From an uncultured Clostridia bacterium (lineage in GTDB: Bacteria > Bacillota > Clostridia > Oscillospirales > Oscillospiraceae), in NCBI GenBank assembly GCA_946006895.1, contig CAMFZO010000009.1, positions 1 to 20,887 on the forward strand: a stretch of 20,887 nt of DNA. The letters are read 5' to 3'. Each line of letters starts with the position of its first letter. Positions within the stretch are counted from its first letter, which is position 1. Below are positions 13,407-20,842 of the stretch, piece after piece. Under the pieces are notes generated by a model that saw nothing but the letters and a program-made list of their open reading frames with translations, was not told the origin of the DNA and did not search any database. The translations under genes were made by a program, and so were the position numbers.

Positions 13407-14841
13407 GCGCCCCACCTCCTTTGGTTTCGCCGGTCAGAATATAGCTGCCTTTCTCCTCCAGCATCACGTCCACCGGGTCCATGTGCAGCTCCCGGGCAAT
13501 GATCTCCTGCACTCTCGGGCCGCAGAAGCCACCCTGGCAGCGGCCCATTCCCGCACCGACACGGCGCTTGACGCCGTTGACGCTGCAAGGCGGAATGGGG
13601 GTGTGCAGACAGGCGACGATCTCTCCCTCGGTCACGGTCTCACATCGGCAGATCACCCGGCCAAAGCGCGAATCTTTGGCGATGAGTTCGTTCTTTTCGC
13701 CCTCAGTCAGCCGGGTAAAGCGCAGACGGCGGCGGCTGTCGTCGTACCGGGCCTTTTCATGAAGCTCCAGGCCCGACCGGCTTAGCAGCTCCGTCAGCCG
13801 TTTTGCAATGGCAGGCGCAGCGGAAAGGCCCGGGGAACAGATGCCCGCCGCCTGGAAAAAGCCGGGAACGCTCCGGCTCTCCCGAACGATGAAATCCGGC
13901 ACGTCGGAAGCAGCGCGGACGCCTGCAAAATTGCGGATATTCTCACGGAAAGCAATGGTCGGCACACTTTTCACCGCCCGCTCACACACCTGACGCAGGC
14001 CCTCGGCAGTGTTGGAAACATCCTCCGGGACGCAGGGGCCTGCCGTTGGTCCGACGATAAGATTGCCGTGGACCGTGGGCGCCACCAGGACGCCCTTTCC
14101 CTCTTTGCCGGGGCATTGGAAGATCACATGGCGCACCCGCTGCCCCTCGCACTTATCCAGCAGGTAGTATTCTCCCCGGCTGGGACGGATGGTGAACTCC
14201 TTTTCGCCGATAAGCTCGTGGACCGCATCGGCGTAGACACCGGCGGCGTTGATGAGATATTTTGCGGTGAATTCTCCCCCTGTGGTGGTGAGCAGGAAAC
14301 CGTCCTGTTCCCGCCGGATGTCCGTCACACGGCAGTTGCGGTGGAGCCGGACGCCGTTTTTCACCGCCGTCTCCGCCATGGCAAGGCAGTATTCCCAGGG
14401 GTTGATAATAGCGGCTGTCGGCGCCCACAGCGCACCCTGGACCTGCCCGGACACATTGGGCTCCATGGCTCTGGCCTCTTCTCCGCTCAGGAGCTTCAGC
14501 CCTTCCACGCCGTTCATCTGGCCTCTTTCCAGAAGCGTCTGCAGGCACTGTAAATCTGCGGCGTCAAAGGCCAGCACCAGGCTTCCCACGCGTTCGTACG
14601 GTACATCCAGGCGGCGGCAGATGTCCTCAGCCATGGCACTGCCCTCCAGATTCATCTTCGCCATATCCGTGCCGGGCACGGGGTCATAGCCGGCGTGGAT
14701 GATGGCGCTGTTGGCCTTGGTGGTACCGGCGGCAATGTCGCTGCCGGCCTCCAGGACCGTTACGTTCAGCTCATACCGGGAAAGGGCGTAGGCGCAGGCC
14801 GCGCCCACCACTCCGCAGCCGATAATGATGACATCGTCCAT
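13396..14841 (-). CDS. glpA: GlpA-like FAD-dependent glycerol-3-phosphate dehydrogenase with BFD-type Fe-S domain
   Basis: This 481-residue protein is expected to oxidise glycerol-3-phosphate to dihydroxyacetone phosphate. It opens with a DAO-type FAD-binding motif (VIIIGCGVVGAACAYALSR, residues 4-22), followed by EAGSDIAAGTTKANSAIIHAG. The substrate domain includes RPSRGEYYLLD and ends in GICSPGLSAAPAIA. The C-terminal 90 residues form a BFD-like 2Fe-2S domain with cysteines in ICRCETVTEGEI and GRCQGGFCGPRV, as in anaerobic GlpA. ATG 14841 is chosen because ggag lies 8-9 nt upstream; the frame extends to 15003 without a ribosome site and into the promoter region. It is the first gene of the operon, followed by the FAD oxidoreductase, DUF1667 and glpK. 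No glycerol facilitator gene is in the window. Confidence 0.88.
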   Translation of the reverse strand: MDDVIIIGCGVVGAACAYALSRYELNVTVLEAGSDIAAGTTKANSAIIHAGYDPVPGTDMAKMNLEGSAMAEDICRRLDVPYERVGSLVLAFDAADLQCLQTLLERGQMNGVEGLKLLSGEEARAMEPNVSGQVQGALWAPTAAIINPWEYCLAMAETAVKNGVRLHRNCRVTDIRREQDGFLLTTTGGEFTAKYLINAAGVYADAVHELIGEKEFTIRPSRGEYYLLDKCEGQRVRHVIFQCPGKEGKGVLVAPTVHGNLIVGPTAGPCVPEDVSNTAEGLRQVCERAVKSVPTIAFRENIRNFAGVRAASDVPDFIVRESRSVPGFFQAAGICSPGLSAAPAIAKRLTELLSRSGLELHEKARYDDSRRRLRFTRLTEGEKNELIAKDSRFGRVICRCETVTEGEIVACLHTPIPPCSVNGVKRRVGAGMGRCQGGFCGPRVQEIIARELHMDPVDVMLEEKGSYILTGETKGGGARGL

Positions 14842-14941
14842 GTTTTTTTCTCCTTTTTCTCCGGTCCGTTTGACGGCTGGCCTTGCCCGCCGAAAAACGG
14901 CTGCCGTTTTCCTGCATGGATATGTTTTTGCGGCAAAAAGA

Positions 14942-14971
14942 TTGCCACATTTGCAAATAGTGTGATATAAT
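14942..14971 (+). promoter_or_regulatory. Probable promoter of the aldo/keto reductase operon
   Basis: TTGCCA (14942-14947) and a perfect TATAAT (14966-14971) are 18 bp apart, on the plus strand. The -35 box and the six bases after the -10 box's first five (TGGCAA, 14971-14976) form an inverted pair, ttgcca/tggcaa. Between them lies the palindrome tttgcaaa (14950-14957). The symmetry could be an operator. The region also precedes the divergent glycerol operon, so regulation may be shared. Confidence 0.6.
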
Positions 14972-15091
14972 GGCAAAAGAGCATCCACACAGTGCGCTTG
15001 CATCTATGTTTCAACAAAAAAAATTCTATCACAGAAGTAACGGGCCGTCAATCCGTTATCCGCCCGAAAAATCAGCTTAAGGAGAAATACC

Positions 15092-16222
15092 ATGATCTAT
15101 AAGGACTTTCAGGACATCCGGCTTTCGTCCCTGGGCTTTGGCATGATGCGCCTGCCCGGCGGCTGCGACAACCCGCAGATCGACGAGGCACAGACGGCCG
15201 AAATGATCGACTATGCCATCAGAAACGGCGTCAACTATTTTGACACCGCCTGGGGCTACCACCAGGGGAATTCCGAACGCGTAGCGGGCAAGCTGCTGTC
15301 CGAATATCCCCGGGAACGCTACTATCTTGCCTCCAAGTTTCCCGGCTATGATGCCTCCAATTTCGGCCATGTGGAGGAGATCTTCGAGGAGCAGCTCAAA
15401 AAGTGCCGCACCGACTATTTTGACTTCTACCTGCTGCATAACATATACGAAAAGAACATCGACGCCTATCTGGACGACGAGACCTACCACACCGTTTCCT
15501 ATCTGCTGGAGCAGAAGGCCAGGGGACGCATCCGCCATCTGGGCTTTTCCGCCCACGGCGAATATGCGGTGATGGAGCGCTTTTTGACCGCCTACGGCGA
15601 CAAGATGGAGTTTTGCCAGATCCAGCTCAACTATCTGGACTGGCACTTCCAGAAAGCCGTCAAAAAGGTGGAGCTGCTGAACCGGCACAACATCCCCATC
15701 TGGGTCATGGAGCCTCTGCGCGGCGGCAGACTGGCCACACTGCCGGAGGACGCGGCCTCCAGGCTGAAGGCGCTGCGGCCGGAGGAGACTGTCCCGGGTT
15801 GGGCCTTCCGCTTTCTCCAGTCCGTTCCCGGCGTGACGATGGTTCTTTCAGGTATGTCAGACCTTACCCAGATGAAAGAGAATATCGCCACCTTCTCCGA
15901 GGACAAGCCCCTGAGCAAGGAGGAGCTGGACGCTCTGGTCGGCATTGCCGACGACATGGTCCGGGGCGGCATTCTGCCCTGCACCGCCTGCCGCTACTGC
16001 ACGAGCTACTGCCCCCAGGAGCTTGACATTCCCCGTCTGCTTGCCCTTTACAACGAGCACACCTTTACCGGCGGCGGCTTCCTGGCACCCATGGCAGTGG
16101 AGGCTCTGCCGGAGGACAAGCGACCCAGCGCCTGTGTGGGCTGCCGGAGCTGTGAGGCTGTCTGCCCGCAGCAGATCAAAATCTCTGAGGCAATGGCAGC
16201 CTTTGCCAAGCTGCTGCAATGA
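15092..16222 (+). CDS. Aldo/keto reductase with C-terminal double 4Fe-4S ferredoxin domain
   Basis: This 376-residue oxidoreductase has an AKR TIM barrel with the full catalytic tetrad: Asp51 and Tyr56 (FDTAWGY), Lys82 (LASKFPG) and His116 (YLLHN). The C-terminal 85 residues add two CxxCxxCxxxCP motifs, Cys297-300-303-307 and Cys348-351-354-358, expected to bind two 4Fe-4S clusters. This architecture is common in anaerobic Firmicutes; the electron partner is thought to be ferredoxin or flavodoxin rather than NADPH alone, but that is not proven here. aaggag precedes ATG 15092. It is the first gene of an operon with DUF1893 and flavodoxin genes joined by 4-bp overlaps, and the flavodoxin is an attractive redox partner. 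The physiological substrate is unknown. Confidence 0.93.
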   Translation: MIYKDFQDIRLSSLGFGMMRLPGGCDNPQIDEAQTAEMIDYAIRNGVNYFDTAWGYHQGNSERVAGKLLSEYPRERYYLASKFPGYDASNFGHVEEIFEEQLKKCRTDYFDFYLLHNIYEKNIDAYLDDETYHTVSYLLEQKARGRIRHLGFSAHGEYAVMERFLTAYGDKMEFCQIQLNYLDWHFQKAVKKVELLNRHNIPIWVMEPLRGGRLATLPEDAASRLKALRPEETVPGWAFRFLQSVPGVTMVLSGMSDLTQMKENIATFSEDKPLSKEELDALVGIADDMVRGGILPCTACRYCTSYCPQELDIPRLLALYNEHTFTGGGFLAPMAVEALPEDKRPSACVGCRSCEAVCPQQIKISEAMAAFAKLLQ

Positions 16223-16656
16223 TGGAGCAGACAGTTGCATCCGCCCTGCGGTTGCTCCGGGATGGGCAGGCGGCCTGCGTGGTTCTCCGGGACGGTGAGC
16301 TTGTCCGGGCGGAAACGGGCCGGGGCGTGACTCCCATGATACGGCTTTACGAGGACGGCGCGCTGCAGGGCGCGTATGTGGTCGACAAGATCGTCGGCAA
16401 GGCGGCGGCGATGCTCATGACCCTCGGCGGCGTCAGCGGCTGTTACGCGCTTACCGTCAGCCGCGCAGCCCTGGGCTGGTTCTCCGGCCATGGCATCCCC
16501 GTGGAGTATGAGGTGTGCGCGGAATACATCGTCAACCGTACCGGCGACGGCATATGTCCCATGGAACAGACGGTGAAGGAGCTGACAGACCCATCGGAAG
16601 CGCTGACCGCTCTGAAACAGAAAATCGCAGAATTAAGGAAAGGAAGTAAGCCATGA
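16219..16656 (+). CDS. DUF1893 domain protein
   Basis: This 145-residue cytosolic protein belongs to the DUF1893 family, whose fold is related to cytidine-deaminase-like proteins. The family N-terminus is seen as LRDGQAACVVLRDGELVRAE, followed by GALQGAYVVDKIVGKAAAML and the conserved mid-region GIPVEYEVCAEYIVNRTGDG. Cysteines at about 20, 73, 98 and 112 are scattered, with no clear HxE/PCxxC deaminase site, so catalytic activity is doubtful. Start ATG 16219 overlaps the stop of the aldo/keto reductase (ATGA), and a second ATG follows directly; translation probably depends on coupling since no ribosome site is seen. The stop overlaps the flavodoxin start by 4 bp. The role is unknown, but its place between two redox genes suggests a linked function. 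Confidence 0.85.
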   Translation: MMEQTVASALRLLRDGQAACVVLRDGELVRAETGRGVTPMIRLYEDGALQGAYVVDKIVGKAAAMLMTLGGVSGCYALTVSRAALGWFSGHGIPVEYEVCAEYIVNRTGDGICPMEQTVKELTDPSEALTALKQKIAELRKGSKP

Positions 16657-17129
16657 AAAAAGCATTGGTAGCCTATTTTTCCGCCACCGGCGTCACTGCT
16701 GCGGCAGCAAAAAAGCTGGCACAGGCGGCACAGGCGGATCTCTTTGAGATCAAGCCACAGGTCCCCTACACAGCCGCCGACCTCAACTGGCGGGACAAAA
16801 ACAGCCGCAGCACCGTTGAAATGCGGGACAAAACCTCCCGTCCGGCCATGGTCGACGCAGACGCCCATATTGCCGACTATGACACCGTATTTCTGGGCTT
16901 TCCCATCTGGTGGTACGTAGCGCCCACCATCATCAACACCTTCCTGGAGCGCTGGGACTTCAGCGGAAAGACCGTTGTCCTCTTCGCCACCTCCGGCGGG
17001 AGCGGCTTCGGCAAAACCCTTGCGGCGCTGAAAGGCAGCGTTTCCGCCTCCACCGTTCTCCGGGAGGGCGGCCTGCTCAACGGCGAGATCACCAACAGCG
17101 AGCTGGAAACCGTGCTGGCAAAATCGTAG
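16653..17129 (+). CDS. Flavodoxin
   Basis: This 158-residue FMN electron carrier has the flavodoxin-like fold. The phosphate loop is YFSATGVTAAAAKKLA (residues 8-23), in which the usual TGNT reads TGVT. The isoalloxazine loops are seen around FLGFPIWWYVAPTIINTFLE (80-99) and LFATSGGSGFGKTL (110-123). It resembles the short flavodoxin_4-type proteins of anaerobes rather than the classical long flavodoxins. The aaaggaagtaagcc ribosome site lies within the end of the DUF1893 gene, and the ATG overlaps that gene's stop by 4 bp. As the third gene of the operon it may carry electrons to or from the Fe-S aldo/keto reductase. A GC-rich hairpin follows. Confidence 0.9.
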   Translation: MKKALVAYFSATGVTAAAAKKLAQAAQADLFEIKPQVPYTAADLNWRDKNSRSTVEMRDKTSRPAMVDADAHIADYDTVFLGFPIWWYVAPTIINTFLERWDFSGKTVVLFATSGGSGFGKTLAALKGSVSASTVLREGGLLNGEITNSELETVLAKS

Positions 17130-17144
17130 CGTTACGCAGAAAAA

Positions 17145-17183
17145 GCGCGCTGTGAACGGGCATGAACCGCCTGCGCAGCGCGC
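17145..17183 (+). terminator. GC-rich hairpin after the flavodoxin gene (weak terminator or attenuator)
   Basis: An 8-bp perfect stem, gcgcgctg/cagcgcgc (17145-17152/17176-17183), encloses a 23-nt loop and is followed by ctatctttg, a poor T-tract. It lies 16 bp after the flavodoxin stop and 31 bp before the ZIP transporter start, so it may only reduce read-through into that gene. Confidence 0.4.
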
Positions 17184-17213
17184 CTATCTTTGACTTTTGT
17201 GAGGAAGTATTCT

Positions 17214-17972
17214 ATGGAAATCGTGTTACTGACTGCCCTGGGCGTCGGCGGTGCCACCGTCGTCGGTGCGCTTTTGGGCTTTGCCTTCAAGAAAATGACC
17301 CACACCTTCAGCGATATCGTCCTCAGCTTTGCCGCCGGTGTGATGCTGTCGGCCGCCGTCATCGGCCTGATCCTGCCCTCTCTGGAAAAGGGCGGCAAAT
17401 TCGCCGTGCCGATCACCATCGTCGGCGTCTTCTGCGGTGCCCTGGCCCTCAACCTCATTGACCGACTGGTCCCCCATCTTCACCGGCTGGTGGGGGTAGA
17501 CCAGGAGAGCCACCCGGAGGGAACGGACCGGGTCAGCAAGATCATGTTGTTTGTACTGGCCATCGCCATCCACAATTTCCCCGAGGGCATCGCGGCAGGC
17601 GTTGGCTTTGGCTCCGGCAGCAGCGCCGAGGCTCTCACCATTGCCGGCGGCATCGCATTGCAGAACATCCCCGAGGGCATGGTCATCATCGCGCCCATGC
17701 TGAGCGCCGGCATCAGCAAAAAGCGGACCTTCCTCGTCGCGGTGGGGACCGGTCTTGTGGAGGTAGTCGGCACCCTCCTGGGCTATTTCGCCGTCAGCCT
17801 CTCATCTGCCATTTTGCCCTTTGCCCTTGCCTTTGCAGGCGGCACCATGCTTTACATCATCAGCGATGAGATGATCCCCGAGACCCACGCCCACGGAAAC
17901 GAGCGGGGCGCGACCTACGCTCTGCTGGTCGGTTTTTGCCTGATGCTGCTGGTGGATTTTTATATCGGATAA
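17214..17972 (+). CDS. ZIP family divalent metal transporter
   Basis: This 252-residue integral membrane protein takes up zinc or another divalent metal. It has about eight hydrophobic segments. The first is MEIVLLTALGVGGATVVGAL, and the metal-site helices carry HNFPEGIAAGVGFG (about residues 118-131, TM4) and QNIPEGMVIIAPML (about 152-165, TM5). The late helix has DEMIPETHAHG. A variable loop between TM3 and TM4 (VPHLHRLVGVDQESHPEGTD) is His/Asp-rich. It belongs to the GufA-like prokaryotic ZIP group. ATG 17214 is preferred over TTG 17190 because gagga lies 8 nt upstream. A strong terminator ends the gene. Cotranscription with the flavodoxin operon is possible across a weak hairpin. Confidence 0.92.
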   Translation: MEIVLLTALGVGGATVVGALLGFAFKKMTHTFSDIVLSFAAGVMLSAAVIGLILPSLEKGGKFAVPITIVGVFCGALALNLIDRLVPHLHRLVGVDQESHPEGTDRVSKIMLFVLAIAIHNFPEGIAAGVGFGSGSSAEALTIAGGIALQNIPEGMVIIAPMLSAGISKKRTFLVAVGTGLVEVVGTLLGYFAVSLSSAILPFALAFAGGTMLYIISDEMIPETHAHGNERGATYALLVGFCLMLLVDFYIG

Positions 17973-17999
17973 GCTACCAATCACCAATCAATGAGTTTT

Positions 18000-18030
18000 G
18001 GACGCCGAAGCAAGTTCGGCGTCCTTTTTT
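18000..18030 (+). terminator. Strong rho-independent terminator after the ZIP gene
   Basis: A perfect 10-bp stem, ggacgccgaa/ttcggcgtcc (18000-18009/18015-18024), closes a 5-nt loop and is followed by six T. It ends plus-strand transcription 6 bp before the stop of the convergent permease gene. Confidence 0.95.
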
Positions 18031-18035
18031 ATAGG

Positions 18036-20762
18036 TCATTCAATTGCCTTCATAGCCTCGGCCATGTTGATGCACCGGGTCTTGGAGGTCAGCACCAGGT
18101 CCACGATGAACGTAAAAGCGAAGGTGATCAGTACCGCCAGCAGATAGCTTTCCCACGCCAGACGGCAGCCGAAATAGATGGTGCTGATCTTGATCTGGGC
18201 CATGACATAGTGCAGCAGAGCAATGCCCATGGGGATGCCGCACAGGGCGCTGATCCCCGTCAGGACGATGTTTTCGCGGAACACATAGGAATTCTGCTCC
18301 CGCTGGTAGAAGCCCAGCACCTTCAGCGTTGCGATCTCGCGGGTGCGCTCGGTAATGGTGATGTTGGTCAGATTATACAGCACGATAAAGGCCAGCGCAC
18401 CGGCGCACACCAGAACAATGAGAACGATATAATCCAGACTTTCCAGCATACTGCCCACCCTTGTGCGCATATCGGCGGTCAAAGTGACATGGGACACGTG
18501 GTTCGCGCTCAAAAGCACCGCTCCGGCGGCGTTGGCCTCCTGCCCCTCGGCAAAGTTCACATAGGCTGTGTTGCACTCGGGTGCCTGTCCCCACTGGGCA
18601 GCGCAGGTGTCCGCGCTGACATAGATATAGTCATAGATGTAATTGTCAAAAATCGCCGAGACGGTAACGGTAAGGTTCCTGTAATCACAGATCAACTCCA
18701 CCGTGTCCCCCACGGAAAGCCCGTTTTCCGATGCAAAGCGGTAGTTGACCACAGCCTCTCCCTCCTTGGGGAAGTCGATGGAGGTCTTGCCGTCGTGGAG
18801 ACTGACAAAATCCGTGAGTTCGTCAGTAAATACGACCAGATTGATGGCCTTATTCCCGTTTTCCGTCACCGCATCCACGCTCTGGGTGTGCAGGAAAGCA
18901 ATGCTCTCGGTCACACCCGCTGTCTGCTCGGTAAACTCCGCCTGCACCGCCGCGTCCGCCGTATCCATAAAGGAAACCGAGGCGTCAAAGCGCTCGATCT
19001 CATTATACTGGCGGTCCACCACTGGCTGGATGGTGTCGCGGATGCCGAAGCCGGTCAAAAGCAGGGCCGTGCAGCCGCCGATGCCGACGATCATCATGAC
19101 CATCCGCTTTTTATAGCGCAGGATATTCCGGATGGAGACCTTGTGCAAAAACCTGATGCGCTTCCAGAGGAAGCCGATACGCTCCAAAAAGACCCGTTTG
19201 CCGGGCGTCGGTGCCTTGGGGCGGATCAACTGGGCGCTGCTTTCCCGCAGGTCCCTGCGGCAGACCAGCCAGGTCGCACCCAACGCGCACAGCAGATAGA
19301 GGGCAGTACACATGGCAAACAGCTTCCAGTCCAGCACAAAGGCTACAGGGCGCTGGACGGAGTACATGATACGGTAGACCTGCCAGAGGGCCATGGGCAG
19401 ATAGCGTGAGCCGAGAAGGAAGCCTATGACGCAGCCGACGACGGAGGCGCTTCCCGCATAGAACAGATATTGTCCCGCAATGGCGCCGGAACCGTAGCCC
19501 AGGGCCTTGAGCACACCGTTTTCCGTCCGCTGCTCGCTGACCATCCGGGTCATGGTGGTGATGCATACCAGGGCCGCCACGAGGAAGAAAAACAGTGGGA
19601 AGACCTTGGCCACGCCGGAGACAATGGCCGTGTCGTTTTTCAGGCTGGCACAGCCCAGGTTGGAGCTGCGATCCAGGGTGTAGACCGTGGCAGGTTCGAT
19701 GTCGGCAAGCTCCGCCCGTGCCTCGTCCAGTTCCTTCTGCGCGTCGTTGATCTCCGCCTGTCCGTCGGCGATCTCCATCCGGGCATCATCCAACTCCTTC
19801 TGGGCGGTGTCAATCTCCGCCTGGGCGCTTTCCAGCATGGCAGGATCCCCCGCAAGCATGGTCTGCATGGCGGCAAGCTCCTGCTTTTTCCCGTCCAGTT
19901 CCGCCTGGGCCGCGTCCGTTTCCGCCTGGGCGTCGGCAAGCTCCCGCTTCTTTTCGTCCAACTTTGCCTGAGCATCGTCGATCTCCGCCTGGGCGTCGCC
20001 GTAAATCTTCTGATAGCGCAGCTCCGCCCGTTCCTCCAGCAGGGCCTCCACAGGGCCGCGCATTTCCTTCACGGCGTCCTCATAGGCGTCGGAATAGAGC
20101 TCCCCCGCGTCAGGGATCGTCAGGAAGATCTCCGTATAGTATTCGGTGGAAAAACCCTCCGGCAGAAGATAGATATAGCTTGAGACGGAGCCGTTGCCCA
20201 GGGAGGTGCTGCCGCGCTCAAAATTCAGGTAGGTCACCGCGTCGCAAAGCCCGACCACGGTGTATTCATCGCAAGCAAAGGTGTCGAGGGTCTCCTGGGA
20301 ATTGCTGTCCGCGAGGACGATCTTCGTGCCGAGCTTGCTCTCGTCGGCATATTTCGCGTCGAGGACACATTCGTCGGCGCTTGCCGGCAGCCTGCCGCTG
20401 ACCAGGTCCAGGCCGTTGACCCCCTCCGTCAGCATATGGGCATGACGGACCGCCTCAGAGCCGTCCTCCGCAACATAGATAAAGTCAGCACTGACAGAGC
20501 CGCGGGCAGCCTCCACCCCGTCCAGCTCCGAAAAAGCCGCCACATCCTCGTCGGTAAAGCCGAGGGTGCTGACCAGGCGGAAATCGTACAGATTCAGTTC
20601 GTCAATATAGGCGTCCGCCGTCTTGAGAATGGACAGCTCGGTAACGCGCAGTCCGGCAAAAAAGCCCACGCCCAGGGCAATAATGGCAAGAATGGCGAGA
20701 TAGCGCCCGAGAGAGCCCCGGATGCTGCGCAGCACAGATCTCCAAAGCATCGGCTTCACCAC
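18036..20762 (-). CDS. FtsX-like ABC transporter permease with periplasm-facing coiled coil
   Basis: This 908-residue permease of the MacB/FtsX superfamily has a first transmembrane helix at 20-39 (YLAILAIIALGVGFFAGL) and a large extracytoplasmic domain. A Gln/Glu/Ala/Asp-rich coiled coil at about 232-355 has repeating QAELD.KK.EL and AQKELD units. Then come the first FtsX bundle (about 385-505), a middle helix (553-575), a second extracytoplasmic domain and the last FtsX bundle (about 780-900). Two FtsX domains with a coiled coil are usual for the long permeases of Firmicutes. The start is GTG at 20762 or 20759, the latter overlapping the ATPase stop as GTGA; ATG 20750 is also possible. The ATPase ends directly upstream. 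The exported or sensed substrate is unknown; such pairs act in envelope stress or peptide handling. Confidence 0.92.
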   Translation of the reverse strand: MVKPMLWRSVLRSIRGSLGRYLAILAIIALGVGFFAGLRVTELSILKTADAYIDELNLYDFRLVSTLGFTDEDVAAFSELDGVEAARGSVSADFIYVAEDGSEAVRHAHMLTEGVNGLDLVSGRLPASADECVLDAKYADESKLGTKIVLADSNSQETLDTFACDEYTVVGLCDAVTYLNFERGSTSLGNGSVSSYIYLLPEGFSTEYYTEIFLTIPDAGELYSDAYEDAVKEMRGPVEALLEERAELRYQKIYGDAQAEIDDAQAKLDEKKRELADAQAETDAAQAELDGKKQELAAMQTMLAGDPAMLESAQAEIDTAQKELDDARMEIADGQAEINDAQKELDEARAELADIEPATVYTLDRSSNLGCASLKNDTAIVSGVAKVFPLFFFLVAALVCITTMTRMVSEQRTENGVLKALGYGSGAIAGQYLFYAGSASVVGCVIGFLLGSRYLPMALWQVYRIMYSVQRPVAFVLDWKLFAMCTALYLLCALGATWLVCRRDLRESSAQLIRPKAPTPGKRVFLERIGFLWKRIRFLHKVSIRNILRYKKRMVMMIVGIGGCTALLLTGFGIRDTIQPVVDRQYNEIERFDASVSFMDTADAAVQAEFTEQTAGVTESIAFLHTQSVDAVTENGNKAINLVVFTDELTDFVSLHDGKTSIDFPKEGEAVVNYRFASENGLSVGDTVELICDYRNLTVTVSAIFDNYIYDYIYVSADTCAAQWGQAPECNTAYVNFAEGQEANAAGAVLLSANHVSHVTLTADMRTRVGSMLESLDYIVLIVLVCAGALAFIVLYNLTNITITERTREIATLKVLGFYQREQNSYVFRENIVLTGISALCGIPMGIALLHYVMAQIKISTIYFGCRLAWESYLLAVLITFAFTFIVDLVLTSKTRCINMAEAMKAIE

Positions 20763-20842
20763 TCGATCTCTTCCACGGGAGTGACTTTTTCGTTCTTCTC
20801 CTGCCGCAGCACCGTGCCGTTTTTCACCGTAATGACCCGGTC
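20756..20842 (-). CDS. ABC transporter ATP-binding protein, C-terminal 28 codons only
   Basis: Only the end of the gene is in the window; the rest is cut off by the adapter at 20843. The visible residues read DRVITVKNGTVLRQEKNEKV and end in EEIEW, followed by TGA. DRVI.VKNG is the sequence that normally follows the H-loop region of MacB/LolD-type ATPases (A-D-R-V-I...G). The TGA overlaps the GTG start candidate of the permease, so the two are one operon. Assignment rests on this short match and on the neighbouring permease. Confidence 0.8.
   Translation of the reverse strand, partial: DRVITVKNGTVLRQEKNEKVTPVEEIEW

Noticed and set aside
12060..13502. 480-codon plus-strand open frame opposite the glycerol operon FAD oxidoreductase
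   Set aside because: It is rich in His, Gln, Ala and Asp without any domain, which is typical of the complement of a GC-rich flavoprotein gene.
17991..19409. 472-codon plus-strand open frame opposite the permease gene
   Set aside because: It begins at the terminator hairpin at 18000 and lies antisense to the FtsX permease. No ribosome site or family match is seen.
19690..20010. Near-repeats in the permease gene considered as a tandem repeat element
   Set aside because: They follow the heptad-like coiled-coil codons of the permease and stay in frame, so they are explained by protein structure.
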